Assembly (NCBI GenBank): GCA_014380615.1
Contig: JACMJM010000017.1
Coordinates: 1 to 64,000, forward strand
Direction of reading: 5' to 3'
From: Sphingobacteriaceae bacterium
GTDB taxonomy: Bacteria > Bacteroidota > Bacteroidia > Sphingobacteriales > Sphingobacteriaceae
DNA length: 64,000 nucleotides
Part shown: piece by piece, positions 34,154 to 43,434 of the stretch
How the letters are laid out: the number at the start of each line of letters is the position of its first letter
Numbering within the stretch: position 1 is the stretch's first letter
Translations under genes and position numbers: made by a program
The notes under the pieces: model-generated
Told to the model about the DNA's origin: nothing
Seen by the model: the letters and a program-made list of their open reading frames with translations, nothing else
The model's database searches: none

Positions 34154-36511
34154 ATGAAAATTATTAGTTTTTTATGCACGCTGGCTTTTGTTTTTGGTAT
34201 GGCCGAAGCAAAGGCACAGAAAAAAGTGACACTGAGTGGCTACCTGAAAGATGCTTCAAACGGAGAGGTATTGCAGGGTGGGGCCGTTGCGGTAAAATTA
34301 CCCCCACTCAAAGCACTATCTAACAATTATGGTTTTTACTCATTAACTCTAAGCCCCGGGAGGTATACCATCTCTTTTAGTTACATGGGCTACCAAACCG
34401 AAGAAAAAGTAGTGAGTCTTACCAAGGACACGCTTATCAACATGAACCTTATCCCATCATCGCAAATTATGCAAGAGGTGCTGGTAACATCAACAAAAAG
34501 GGGAAGCGAGAATGTTCGTAAGCCGATTACTGTTACAGCTCTATCAATAAGTAAAATTAAAGAGCTGCCGCCGATGCTGGGTGAAGCAGATGTGATAAAG
34601 TCTTTCCAACTGATGCCGGGCGTTAGCACAGTCGGAGAGGGAGCATCGGGTTTTAATGTTCGAGGCGGTGGTGTAGATCAAAATCTGGTATTGTTAGATG
34701 AGGCACCGCTTTATTTTACTTCGCATCTTTTCAACCTTTTTTCGGTTACCAACCCCGATGCTATGAGAGATGCCTCGCTGTATAAAACCGATATGCCTGC
34801 CCGCCTCGGCGGAAGATTGTCGTCTGTGCTTGATACCCGCATGAAAGACGGTAACAATAAGAAGTGGGCGGCAACAGGTGGCCTGGGCTTAATTGCCAGC
34901 CGTCTTACCCTCGAGGGGCCGATTCAAAAGGATAAAAGTTCTATTATCATTAGCGGAAGACGATCTTATACCGATTTGATAACCAAGCAATCTTCCGATC
35001 CGCAGATTAGTGATAACTCGGTTTATTTTTATGATCTCAGTACTAAATTGAATTTTACACTTTCGGATAAGAATCGTTTATACCTGTCATCTTATTTTGG
35101 AAAAGATTACCTGAATATCGCTAAACGGTTTGGCATGCAGTGGGGTAACGGAACCGGTACCATACGTTGGAACCACGTGTTTAATCCAAGGCTGTTTTCG
35201 AATACAAGTTTCATTTATTCCGACTACAGGTATGAGTTAGGAGTTTTAAACGACCCGGCGGTAAGTTTTACCTGGAAGGCCGGAATTATCGATTATACGG
35301 TAAAGAATAGTTATAACTGGTACATTAATTCAAAAAGCACACTTTATTTTGGAGTCGAAGCCGCGCTTCACGAGTTTAGCCCGGGTAAAGCATCGCCAAC
35401 CACGCCCGAATCTATCTTCAATACCGTTGAAATGCAGGGTGAAAGGGCCGCCGATTATAATGCCTATGTAGATCATGAGCTGACAATTTCGGATAAATTA
35501 AGTGTGGAGTATGGTTTGCGCTACTCTCTGTTTCAAAGTTTAGCGCAGGGTAACACTACGGTTTACGACTATTCGGGAGAAGCAAGGGCTGAAAAACAAC
35601 CGGTTAATCCGAAAAATTTCGAAAACTGGGAAACCATTAAGACTTACCATAATTTACAGCCACGGCTATCTTTTAAATATCAAACCAGCGAGAATTCATC
35701 TGTAAAAGCGGCATATAGCCGAACGGTTCAAAACCTTCATTTAATATCAAATACAGTAGCTTCTAGTCCGCTCGACATTTGGACCCCAAGCTCATACAAT
35801 GTAAAACCAGAACTGGCTGACCAGGTTTCGGCCGGGTACTTCCATAATTTTAAAGATAATTTATTCGAGGCATCTGCCGAGGTTTATTATCGCAAAATGC
35901 AGAACTCCATCGATTTTATCAATAACGCTCAAACCTTATTAAATTCAAACCTGCCGGGATCTATGGTGTTTGGTGATGGCCGGGCCTATGGTGCCGAGTT
36001 TCTTGTTCGTAAAAATGAAGGAAGGTTTAACGGCTGGGTGAGTTATACTTTAAGCAGAGCGGAGCGGAAGACCGAGTTATACAAGGAGTATTACCCTGTG
36101 AGACATGATAAAACTCATGCACTGTCTTTGGTTGGAATGTATCAGTTAAAGCCGCGCATTAGCCTTTCTGGCACTTACAGTTTTGCTTCGGGTACACCCA
36201 CCACTATGCCCGACAGTAAATTTGAATTTGAGGGAATCCCAGTGCAATATAACTCGTTCGACAGGCGCAATAATTACCGCATTCCTGCTTTTCACAGGCT
36301 GGACCTGGCCGCAATGTTTAAATCGAGAGTAAAGCCCGGCCGAAAATATACCAGCGATTGGGTAGTGTCGCTTTACAACGCTACAAACCGGAAAAATCCT
36401 TTCTCAATTTACCTTCGCCAAAACGAAGATAATCCGTCGCAATTGGAAGCGGTAAGGCTTTCCATATTCGGCACCGTAATCCCGTCAGTTACCTGGAACT
36501 TTAAATTTTAA
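34154..36511 (+). CDS. TonB-dependent receptor with carboxypeptidase-regulatory domain
   Basis: 785-residue outer-membrane transporter. Signal peptide (cut after AEAKAQ), a carboxypeptidase-regulatory-like beta-sandwich (about 25-105), a plug (about 125-225, GFNVRGGGVDQNLVLLDEAPLYFTSHLFNLF) and a large barrel ending VTWNFKF. The plug is of the kind found in receptors paired with DUF4249 lipoproteins rather than SusD. The DUF4249 gene begins 4 bp downstream. Substrate unknown. Confidence 0.92.
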   Translation: MKIISFLCTLAFVFGMAEAKAQKKVTLSGYLKDASNGEVLQGGAVAVKLPPLKALSNNYGFYSLTLSPGRYTISFSYMGYQTEEKVVSLTKDTLINMNLIPSSQIMQEVLVTSTKRGSENVRKPITVTALSISKIKELPPMLGEADVIKSFQLMPGVSTVGEGASGFNVRGGGVDQNLVLLDEAPLYFTSHLFNLFSVTNPDAMRDASLYKTDMPARLGGRLSSVLDTRMKDGNNKKWAATGGLGLIASRLTLEGPIQKDKSSIIISGRRSYTDLITKQSSDPQISDNSVYFYDLSTKLNFTLSDKNRLYLSSYFGKDYLNIAKRFGMQWGNGTGTIRWNHVFNPRLFSNTSFIYSDYRYELGVLNDPAVSFTWKAGIIDYTVKNSYNWYINSKSTLYFGVEAALHEFSPGKASPTTPESIFNTVEMQGERAADYNAYVDHELTISDKLSVEYGLRYSLFQSLAQGNTTVYDYSGEARAEKQPVNPKNFENWETIKTYHNLQPRLSFKYQTSENSSVKAAYSRTVQNLHLISNTVASSPLDIWTPSSYNVKPELADQVSAGYFHNFKDNLFEASAEVYYRKMQNSIDFINNAQTLLNSNLPGSMVFGDGRAYGAEFLVRKNEGRFNGWVSYTLSRAERKTELYKEYYPVRHDKTHALSLVGMYQLKPRISLSGTYSFASGTPTTMPDSKFEFEGIPVQYNSFDRRNNYRIPAFHRLDLAAMFKSRVKPGRKYTSDWVVSLYNATNRKNPFSIYLRQNEDNPSQLEAVRLSIFGTVIPSVTWNFKF

Positions 36512-36515
36512 CACA

Positions 36516-37343
36516 ATGAAAGCACTTAATATATTTTCAATCCTTTTTATAATCTTCTTTTCCTCTTGTGAGGATGTTATTGATGTAGATATCGCCGAAG
36601 GGAAGAAGACACTTGTGGTGGAAGGATGGCTCACCAATAAAAACGAACCACATGTTGTGAAGCTTTATTACACGGGTAATTTCGGTGGGAGCGTAAATTT
36701 TACCGCGGTAAGCAATGCCGTAATTACCCTTTCGGATAATGCCGGAAACACTGAGCAATTGCAGGAAGTTACTCCCGGGAAATACCAGATTAATAATCTT
36801 AAAAGCGTTGAAGGAAGAATATACACCCTGGCAATTCAATCATTGGCAGGAAATTATGAAGCAAAAGCAGAAGTAAAACGCCTTTCGATGCCTTTAGATT
36901 CTTTAAAATTTAAATTTGAGAAAAAGTCCACTATTTATGAAAAAGAAGGCTTTTACCCGCATTCTTTCGGGCAAGAATTGCCCGGGTCGGGCGATTATAT
37001 CCAAGTTAGGTTATATAAGAACGGCAGCTATTTAAATAAGACCGGTGATTTTAATTTGTTTGACGATCAATTTGTGGATGGGAATTACATTGGAGACGCA
37101 GAAATGTCGGTAAATGATCCCTTCATAAAAGGAGATAAAGTAAGGGCCGAGGTTTGGTCCTTAACCGAAGATGCTTATCGCTTTTGGCTCGATATTTTGA
37201 TACAACTACAGAACGGGCAGATTTTCGCGACTCCTCTCTCAAATACCCGCACTAACATTAAGAAAACCAGTTTAAATGCCGTAGATGTGGTTGGTTATTT
37301 CGGAACATCACTTGTTCAGTCTACCGAGGAGGAGGTTAAGTAA
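36516..37343 (+). CDS. DUF4249 family lipoprotein
   Basis: 275-residue lipoprotein: signal with lipobox SSC (Cys18, IFFSSCEDVIDVD) and the characteristic DUF4249 opening (CEDVIDVDIAEGKKTLVVEGWLTN). The mature part is beta-rich. In this family the protein is encoded beside a TonB receptor and may act as its surface partner, in the way SusD does for SusC; that role is inferred from neighbourhood. Gap to the receptor gene is 4 bp. Confidence 0.9.
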   Translation: MKALNIFSILFIIFFSSCEDVIDVDIAEGKKTLVVEGWLTNKNEPHVVKLYYTGNFGGSVNFTAVSNAVITLSDNAGNTEQLQEVTPGKYQINNLKSVEGRIYTLAIQSLAGNYEAKAEVKRLSMPLDSLKFKFEKKSTIYEKEGFYPHSFGQELPGSGDYIQVRLYKNGSYLNKTGDFNLFDDQFVDGNYIGDAEMSVNDPFIKGDKVRAEVWSLTEDAYRFWLDILIQLQNGQIFATPLSNTRTNIKKTSLNAVDVVGYFGTSLVQSTEEEVK

Positions 37344-37346
37344 GCT

Positions 37347-37382
37347 TTTTATTAATCCGCCCGCAAAGGCGGATTAATAAAA
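37347..37382 (+). terminator. Terminator after the TonB receptor-DUF4249 operon
   Basis: TTATTAATCCGCC (37349-37361) pairs with GGCGGATTAATAA (37368-37380) around a CGCAAA loop, and the T/A flanks extend the stem. Short following T-run. It sits just past the DUF4249 stop codon. Confidence 0.75.
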
Positions 37383-37459
37383 TTTTAGTTACAATAAATT
37401 ATCCTTGTTTATTTTAAGGTTATTAGAGGTTGCAACATGTAACCGATAACCAAGCCCGC

Positions 37460-37810
37460 ATGAAAAAAATTTATGTTTTACTTATAATCGCTTCAGCGGT
37501 TATTTTTCAGTATTGTGCCACTACTCAAAAAGCCTCCAACAAATCTGTAGCGGTCCCGAAGGTAACTTATGTGGCTGATGTTCAGCCCTTACTTGTCAAC
37601 AATTGTTCTCCATGCCACTTTCCGCCTAAAGGAAATAAGGAGCCTTTAGATACTTACCTGACTGCCAAAAACGAGATCGACGAAACCATTGAGCGGATTA
37701 AGAGAAACCCTGGCGAAAAGGGATTTATGCCAGCAAAGCATCCGAAACTTTCTGATTCCACAATTAATGTATTTGTAAGGTGGAAAGCCGATGGGTTGCT
37801 AGAGAAATAA
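37460..37810 (+). CDS. Heme-binding lipoprotein (c-type cytochrome-like)
   Basis: 116 residues with a lipoprotein signal (lipobox FQYC, Cys19) and one c-type heme motif CSPCH within VQPLLVNNCSPCHFPPKG. A methionine downstream (EKGFMPAKHPKLSD) could be the distal heme ligand. The ATG at 37460 is used because it begins the signal peptide; a longer frame from 37430 adds ten unrelated residues. It is a small electron carrier or heme sensor at the membrane; no oxidase or partner gene is nearby. Confidence 0.85.
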   Translation: MKKIYVLLIIASAVIFQYCATTQKASNKSVAVPKVTYVADVQPLLVNNCSPCHFPPKGNKEPLDTYLTAKNEIDETIERIKRNPGEKGFMPAKHPKLSDSTINVFVRWKADGLLEK

Positions 37811-37843
37811 TTCATTCCCGGCCTAAACCCAAACGTGAAATGA

Positions 37844-38560
37844 TTAGGGATTTGTTGACCAGATAGACGCGTCTTTAACAAACACTCTTCGGTTTAACTT
37901 TAATTGTGAAATAATCAATTCCGCGAAATCTTCCGGTTGCATTACTTTATCCGGATTTCCGTCTGTCAGGTTTAAATCGAAAGCCAGCCCGGTAGCTACT
38001 GTGCTGGGTGTTAGCGTTGTTACCCTGATGTTATGTTTTCTTACCTCCTGCATCAGAGATTCGCTTAAACCTATCAGCGCAAATTTTGAGGCGCTGTAGG
38101 CACTGGTTTGGGCAGCTCCGCGTAATCCTGCGGTAGACGAAATATTTATGATGTCGCCAGCCTTTCTTTCTATCATCGACGGAAGAATTGCCCGGGTAGT
38201 ATAATAGGGGCCAAAGAGATTAACTCGAATTATTTTTTCCCATTCCTCGGGCGATAAATCAAGAAAACCTCCGAATGCTGCAATTCCCGCATTGTTTACA
38301 AGTATATCGATACTTCCTAATGAGGCAATCGCGCTTTCTACGGCAGAATTTACCGACCGGATATTACTTACATCAGCAGGGATAATTACCGCCTTTACGC
38401 CTTCGTTTTCAACTTCATCAGCTACAGCTTGCAAATCAGCCGCTGTGCGGGCCAGCAATGCTACATTAACGCCTTCTTTTGCCAGGGCAATAGCAAGTGC
38501 TTTACCGATGCCTTTTCCAGCCCCGGTTATCAGGGCATTTTTTCCGTTTAATAACTCCAT
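37844..38560 (-). CDS. Short-chain dehydrogenase/reductase
   Basis: 238-residue Rossmann-fold NAD(P)-dependent oxidoreductase of the classical SDR type. Cofactor motif [11 protein letters not shown], structural NNAG, and catalytic Ser/Tyr/Lys (ISSTAGL...YSASKFA) are all present. Closest in general pattern to FabG-like 3-oxoacyl reductases, but it stands alone and its substrate is unknown. Confidence 0.92.
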   Translation of the reverse strand: MELLNGKNALITGAGKGIGKALAIALAKEGVNVALLARTAADLQAVADEVENEGVKAVIIPADVSNIRSVNSAVESAIASLGSIDILVNNAGIAAFGGFLDLSPEEWEKIIRVNLFGPYYTTRAILPSMIERKAGDIINISSTAGLRGAAQTSAYSASKFALIGLSESLMQEVRKHNIRVTTLTPSTVATGLAFDLNLTDGNPDKVMQPEDFAELIISQLKLNRRVFVKDASIWSTNP

Positions 38561-38707
38561 AATAAATCCATTAACTGTTTTCTAGTTATTTGGTGTTTAG
38601 CTTTCGGTTACTTTACGCTGCGCTGACTTAATCTAAATGCTGTGTAGAATTGTTATTATAGTTCTATAATAGGTAATTTAGCGGCTTAATAATAGTGTTA
38701 TCCAACA

Positions 38708-39088
38708 ATGAAAGATTTTAAAAAGTACTATACACTTCCGGCCGCACCCGAAGAAGTTTATCTCGCACTTACTGTTCCGTCAACCATTTACTTGTGGACG
38801 GGTGAGGAGGCTGAGATGTCTACCGTACCGGGATCGGATTTTTCATTGTGGGAAGGAAGTATTGTAGGGAAGAACCTTGAATTTGAAGAGGGTAAGAGAA
38901 TTGTACAGCAATGGTATTTCGGTGAGCAGGATGAACCTTCAATTGTAACCATCAAGCTCCATCAGGTTAAAGAGGGCACCTCTATCGAATTAAAACACAC
39001 CAATATTCCGGATGAAGATTATGAAGATATAGCAGAGGGTTGGAACTCAAGTTATTTCGGTGCATTGCAAGATTTTTATAATGATTAA
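38708..39088 (+). CDS. START/AHSA1-like domain protein
   Basis: 126-residue protein of the SRPBCC superfamily. The beginning KDFKKYYTLPAAPEEVYLALTVPSTIYLWTGEEAEM and the C-terminal helix (IAEGWNSSYFGALQDFYND) fit an AHSA1/START-like fold with a hydrophobic cavity. Function unknown. It probably binds a small hydrophobic ligand or acts as a chaperone cofactor. Confidence 0.82.
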   Translation: MKDFKKYYTLPAAPEEVYLALTVPSTIYLWTGEEAEMSTVPGSDFSLWEGSIVGKNLEFEEGKRIVQQWYFGEQDEPSIVTIKLHQVKEGTSIELKHTNIPDEDYEDIAEGWNSSYFGALQDFYND

Positions 39089-39110
39089 AGGGAGCTTTCA
39101 CTCCCTTTAA
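39085..39110 (+). terminator. Hairpin overlapping the stop of the START-like gene
   Basis: TTAAAGGGAG (39085-39094) pairs perfectly with CTCCCTTTAA (39101-39110) around a 6-nt loop. It includes the stop codon of the preceding gene. The following T-run is interrupted, so termination strength is uncertain. Confidence 0.55.
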
Positions 39111-39218
39111 TAGTTTACTTTTTTACCTGTTGTTTCAAGGATTGAACTTCTGCTTTCAGTTTTTAGAACGTTCTATTGCAAAGTGTGGTACGTTTTATAG
39201 AACCAATTTTTTGAGAAT

Positions 39219-39246
39219 AAAAAACCCTCCGGCATTTTCCGGAGGG
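39219..39246 (-). terminator. Terminator of the secreted Arg/Tyr-rich gene
   Basis: CCGGAGGG (39239-39246) pairs with CCCTCCGG (39225-39232); on the minus strand the T-run corresponds to the A-run at 39219-39224. It is 26 bp beyond the stop codon at 39272. Confidence 0.8.
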
Positions 39247-39271
39247 AATTAAAAATATACAAATAGGAATC

Positions 39272-39754
39272 TTAAAGTCTCCTACGTCCAATTTCTTCCA
39301 AAACCTGCTCTGGCAAACTACGTCCCCTGTTTTCGTATTCCCGATCCCGGTAGTCATAATCTCTATCGTCATAGCGATTGTCTTGTTTTTTTCGCTGGCC
39401 GGGAGGCATTCCATGCGGATGAGACTTTTTACCTCTATTATACGAGTTGTCTCTGTCGTAATACCTGTTGTCGTTACGATATCTGCCCGAATTGTGATAA
39501 ACTTTAATGCGTTGAGCCCGAACTTCATAACGTCCGGGTATTACCCGTGTACCTATTACGGTTCTAACCCTTCGTTCTGGAATCCATACTTCACGCTCTA
39601 TCACCTGCCAGTGATATTCTCCTCTCGAGTCGTAATAAACATTCCGTTCATCATACCTGCGTATGATCCTATCCCTTTCGGGATTGCGGTCTGCGTAAAC
39701 CGAACTGGTTCCCAATGCTGCAAAGAAAACCAGGCTGAATAAGAATTTTCTCAT
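39272..39754 (-). CDS. Secreted Arg/Tyr-rich protein
   Basis: 160-residue exported protein with a signal peptide (cut after SVYA). The N-half has a beta-like module (YDSRGEYHWQVIEREVWIPERRVRTVIG), and the C-half is a low-complexity basic region rich in Arg, Tyr, Asp and Asn (RYDDRDYDYRDREYENRGR). Such tails are seen in many short secreted Bacteroidota proteins. Function unknown. Confidence 0.75.
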   Translation of the reverse strand: MRKFLFSLVFFAALGTSSVYADRNPERDRIIRRYDERNVYYDSRGEYHWQVIEREVWIPERRVRTVIGTRVIPGRYEVRAQRIKVYHNSGRYRNDNRYYDRDNSYNRGKKSHPHGMPPGQRKKQDNRYDDRDYDYRDREYENRGRSLPEQVLEEIGRRRL

Positions 39755-39868
39755 GTGTGTGTGTGAGTGTGCTCTTAAATAACGATTATCTGGTATCGTT
39801 CTATATAATTATGACGAACAAATGATCGAATTGGTTTTACGGAAGATCAAATTTCTTTTCCCCGTCGG

Positions 39869-39876
39869 TATTTTTG
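39869..39876 (+). promoter_or_regulatory. Promoter -7 box for the fRMsr gene
   Basis: TATTTTTG ends only 3 bp before the ATG at 39880, so the transcript would be leaderless or nearly so. The TTG within the box could also be read as a start codon but is more likely promoter. Confidence 0.45.
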
Positions 39877-39879
39877 CAT

Positions 39880-40368
39880 ATGGCCGAAGACTTAAATATT
39901 ATTAACGGAAGCAGGGAAGAACAGTATAAATCGCTGCTTCCGCAGATCAAAGCATTGATTAAAGGAGAGAATGACCTGATTGCTAATCTGGCTAATGTTT
40001 GTGCGGTTTTAAAATCACAATTCAATTTCTTTTGGATCGGTTTTTATCTGGTAAAAGATAAACAGCTTGTATTGGGTCCGTTTCAGGGGCCGGTGGCCTG
40101 TACACGTATCGCATTTGGAAAAGGTGTGTGCGGAACTTCATGGGAGCAAAAAACGACAATAGTGGTTGCAGATGTCGATGCCTTCCCCGGCCATATAGCC
40201 TGTAGTTCTCTTTCAAAGTCGGAGATAGTTATTCCATTGATCGAAGAAAACGAAGTAGTAGCCGTACTCGATCTGGACAGTGATAAGCTGAACGATTTTA
40301 ACGAAACAGATAAAATCTATTTAGAAGAGATTGTTAACCTTTTGCTGAATAAAAATCTCTTCCGTTGA
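39880..40368 (+). CDS. msrC: Free methionine-(R)-sulfoxide reductase (GAF domain)
   Basis: 162-residue single-GAF-domain enzyme that reduces free Met-R-sulfoxide with thioredoxin. The catalytic and resolving cysteines are in place: ACTRIAFGKGVCG and HIACSS followed by KSEIVIPL. The C-terminal part (VVAVLDLDSDKLNDFNETDKIYLEEIV) matches the family. The ATG at 39880 is preferred to a TTG two codons upstream, which lies inside the promoter box. Confidence 0.88.
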   Translation: MAEDLNIINGSREEQYKSLLPQIKALIKGENDLIANLANVCAVLKSQFNFFWIGFYLVKDKQLVLGPFQGPVACTRIAFGKGVCGTSWEQKTTIVVADVDAFPGHIACSSLSKSEIVIPLIEENEVVAVLDLDSDKLNDFNETDKIYLEEIVNLLLNKNLFR

Positions 40369-40485
40369 TTACATGTAATTTATTCCCCTTTATCTACAGG
40401 GGTTGTCGGCGGGGTTCCTGATCAGATTAAGTTTAGAGTTTTCGAATGTCTTAAACATTATTGCACAGGCCTTGGTTAAAATAAG

Positions 40486-40674
40486 ATGAGCGAATTTTTT
40501 ATAGTATTAATTGATGGAATTCCAACACGTTTTGAGAAACGAAGGATAATTGCTGTTGAACCCTATGAATTCGGAACTAAAATTATAATCGAAGCTTCAC
40601 ACACCGAAGAGGAGCCGATTATTTATTTTACATCAGAGGCTCATGAATTAGTAATGAAATCGTATTTATCCTGA
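40486..40674 (+). CDS. Small protein of unknown function
   Basis: 62-residue protein (MSEFFIVLIDGIPTRFEKRR...) that reads as a compact beta-rich domain with an acidic turn (ASHTEEEPIIYF) and ends MKSYLS. No family recognised. It has an ATG and normal codon use, 75 bp before the exonuclease gene, which has its own promoter box. Confidence 0.6.
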   Translation: MSEFFIVLIDGIPTRFEKRRIIAVEPYEFGTKIIIEASHTEEEPIIYFTSEAHELVMKSYLS

Positions 40675-40706
40675 TCCCCATACACCCGGATATTCTCAGG
40701 CTTAAC

Positions 40707-40714
40707 TATATTTG
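40707..40714 (+). promoter_or_regulatory. Promoter -7 box for the exonuclease/CBS-DUF294 operon
   Basis: TATATTTG matches the consensus. It supports use of the TTG start codon at 40750, about 30 nt downstream of the predicted transcription start. No clear -33 TTG. Confidence 0.5.
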
Positions 40715-40749
40715 CAATATTCATCTTAAAGAATTGCCCGTTATATCCC

Positions 40750-41448
40750 TTGAAAGATTATTTATTATTTCTTGATACTGAAGCTTCAGGCTTACCTAAA
40801 AACTGGAATCTTCCGTATTCTGATGCGTCTAACTGGCCGTCAGCAGTTCAAATCGCATGGATAATTTACAAGAGCGACGGCACGTTGATAAAATCAGAAA
40901 ACCACTACATCGGCGACAGCGATATTCAACTAAAATCTTCTGCGATTAAAATACACGGCATTACCCGCGATTATCTGGATCAGCATGGCGAGGAGAGAAA
41001 ATTGGTCATGCAATTACTTGATCAGGATTTGATTCGGTATGAGCCGCTTGTGGTAGGACATTTTATGGAATTTGATTACCATATCGCCTCGGCTGATTTT
41101 TGCCGTTCCGGGATAATTAATCCTTTGGCAAATTTACCTTCTTTTTGTACCATGCTCTCAAGCTCATTTTATGCGCGAGACCCCTCGGTAGATCATCTGC
41201 GCCTCGGAGAACTATATACAATGCTATTTGAAGATAAGCTTGAAAATCAGCATAACGCATTGGTTGACGCAGGCGCAACGGCAAAATGCTTTTTCGAGCT
41301 ACTTCGCCGGGGAGATATTACCGATGAAAAGATAGCTCTTCAACATATTGCCTCTAAAACACCGAAACCTAATTCTAAAGAATTTCCCTGGCTAATTGCG
41401 GGTTTAATTATTTTAGTGTTAATATTTTTGATTAGCTTAAGCCTATGA
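40750..41448 (+). CDS. 3'-5' exonuclease (DnaQ/RNase T-like) with C-terminal membrane helix
   Basis: 232-residue DEDD-type exonuclease: motif I DTEASG (Asp9, Glu11), a mid-protein GHFMEFDYHIA (motif II region) and HNALVDAGATAKCFF (motif III, DEDDh His). The last 20 residues form a hydrophobic anchor (WLIAGLIILVLIFLISLSL), unusual for this fold. There is no in-frame ATG near the start, so TTG at 40750 is proposed; a promoter box just upstream agrees. It overlaps the next gene by 4 bp (ATGA). Confidence 0.85.
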   Translation: MKDYLLFLDTEASGLPKNWNLPYSDASNWPSAVQIAWIIYKSDGTLIKSENHYIGDSDIQLKSSAIKIHGITRDYLDQHGEERKLVMQLLDQDLIRYEPLVVGHFMEFDYHIASADFCRSGIINPLANLPSFCTMLSSSFYARDPSVDHLRLGELYTMLFEDKLENQHNALVDAGATAKCFFELLRRGDITDEKIALQHIASKTPKPNSKEFPWLIAGLIILVLIFLISLSL

Positions 41449-43349
41449 ACGAACGTTTGGAGTTTTTAAAAACTGTAAAACCATTCAACGTGCTGCCCGA
41501 CGATGTTTTAACGGGCGTGGCGGATCTTTTAGAGGTTGTTAAATATAAAAAAGACAGCATAATCTATCAGCAAGAGGTTACCAAAATGAAAGGTGTGGAC
41601 CTTATTGTAAAAGGAGAGTATGAATCCTTTTTTTACGATAGTTCACAAAGCAAACGTTCTGTAGAGAAGCATCACGAAGGCTATTGTTTTGGTGGCATCT
41701 CGGTGTTGTTAAACAAAAAGCGGTCATTAAAAACAGTGCTGGTAAAAAAGGGAACGGTAGTTTACTTTTTGCCGCGAAAAGATTTCAGGGCTCTTTGCAA
41801 GGCCTACGACGAGTTTTTTAAATACTTTACCGGCGAGTTTGGAAAGCGGATGCTCGAAGACGACTTTGCGCATTTCTTTAAACGCCCGAATTCTTTTGAG
41901 GAAAGTTTTATAGCGTCAGATCAGTTTTACTCTCGTAAAATTGAAAGCATAGAAGTTCGTGATATTGTATCCTGCACAGTGTCAACTCCCATTTATCAGG
42001 CAGCACGTAAAATGTCTGAATGCAAAACCAGCTGTCTTTTTATCACCAATGAAACCGCAAAAATAGTTGGTTATGTTACCGATATTACCCTTCGGGATAA
42101 GGTGATTGCTACTAAGGGCAACGCGGCAGAGGCGGTATCCTCGGTTATGGATAATCCTATTGTGGCAATTAGTCAGCAGGCTTATGTTTACGAGGCGGTT
42201 TTGATGATGTTTCAAACCAAAACCCGCTATTTATTAATCGAGAGTGAAGGGAAATACATTGGTTCCATCAGCAGAAATAAATTGCTGAGTGAGCTCGCGC
42301 AATCTCCGCTGGTGTTTATCCAGTCGGTAAAGCAGGCTTTGTCTGTTGAAGAACTTAAAAGGAAATGGGAAACTGTGCCGCAAATAGTGTCGCAGTTGAT
42401 CGGGCGGGGAGTAAATCCCGAAATTGTAAATCAGGTAATCACTACCATCGCCGACACCATCGCTGTTAAAGTGATTGATAATACCATAGCCGAGATTGGT
42501 CAGCCTCCGGCGAAATTTGTTTTTATGGTGCTTGGGAGCGAGGGCCGAAAAGAGCAAACCTTAAAAACAGACCAGGATAACGCTATTATTTATGAGGATA
42601 AAGCAAATGAGCAGCGTGAATTAGTCCGCGAATATTTTTTAAGATTCGCTCAACTGGTATCAGAACGTTTAAATCATATAGGTTTTAGCTTTTGTACTGG
42701 CGAATTAATGGCTATGAATCCTCGTTGGACACATTCATTATCGCATTGGAAACGTAATTACACGAGTTGGATAGCCGAATCGGTTCCTGAGACTGCGGTT
42801 AATTTTTCAACTTTTTTTGATTGCCGTTTTATTTATGGCGAGGAAGCAATTATGACTGAACTTCATCAGTTTTTAGATGAAGAACTACAAAAGCCTTTAG
42901 GAGCATTGTTTTACCTCCTTACCAAAAATGCCTTGCAGTACGAGCCGCCTCTAACGTTTTTTAGAAACATCCGGACGCAAACTGTTGGTAACCAGGAGGT
43001 GTTTGACATTAAAACCGCCATGACTCCGATTGTAGATCTGGTGCGGGTGTATGCCTTAAAAGAGCGCATATTTAAAGTAAATACGGGCGAACGCCTTAAG
43101 GCATTAAAAGAAAAAGGCGTTTTTTCTGAAACCGCTTACCATGAGCTTTCGCAGTCGTATTACTTTTTAATGGGAATGCGTTTAAAGAGCCAGGCCAGCC
43201 AGATTATTCATGATAAACGCTTGCCCGACAACTACATCGATCTGGAAAAAATCACCAAAATAGAGCAGGTAACCTTAGTCGAAATTTTTAAAACGATAGA
43301 AAATTTTCAGGCAAAAATTAAGCTTGAGTTTACAAACAGCCTTTGGTAA
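41445..43349 (+). CDS. cNMP-binding/CBS/DUF294 putative nucleotidyltransferase
   Basis: 634 residues with a clear order: cyclic-nucleotide-binding-like domain (about 5-125), CBS pair (about 165-290), a nucleotidyltransferase domain of the GlnD-like DUF294 type (about 320-450, motif LGSEGRKEQTLKTDQDNAIIYED), and a helical DUF294 C-terminal domain. It is a cytosolic signalling protein that may modify a partner in response to a nucleotide. It is translationally coupled (ATGA) to a membrane-anchored exonuclease, a pairing I recall from other bacteria next to solute symporters, but no transporter is adjacent here. Confidence 0.9.
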   Translation: MNERLEFLKTVKPFNVLPDDVLTGVADLLEVVKYKKDSIIYQQEVTKMKGVDLIVKGEYESFFYDSSQSKRSVEKHHEGYCFGGISVLLNKKRSLKTVLVKKGTVVYFLPRKDFRALCKAYDEFFKYFTGEFGKRMLEDDFAHFFKRPNSFEESFIASDQFYSRKIESIEVRDIVSCTVSTPIYQAARKMSECKTSCLFITNETAKIVGYVTDITLRDKVIATKGNAAEAVSSVMDNPIVAISQQAYVYEAVLMMFQTKTRYLLIESEGKYIGSISRNKLLSELAQSPLVFIQSVKQALSVEELKRKWETVPQIVSQLIGRGVNPEIVNQVITTIADTIAVKVIDNTIAEIGQPPAKFVFMVLGSEGRKEQTLKTDQDNAIIYEDKANEQRELVREYFLRFAQLVSERLNHIGFSFCTGELMAMNPRWTHSLSHWKRNYTSWIAESVPETAVNFSTFFDCRFIYGEEAIMTELHQFLDEELQKPLGALFYLLTKNALQYEPPLTFFRNIRTQTVGNQEVFDIKTAMTPIVDLVRVYALKERIFKVNTGERLKALKEKGVFSETAYHELSQSYYFLMGMRLKSQASQIIHDKRLPDNYIDLEKITKIEQVTLVEIFKTIENFQAKIKLEFTNSLW

Positions 43350-43434
43350 TTGCTGCTTTTAATTTGAATTTGATTATATTGAAAAACTTTTACTTAATTT
43401 TAGTTGTGTAATTAATAGGCCTAATCAATACGTT

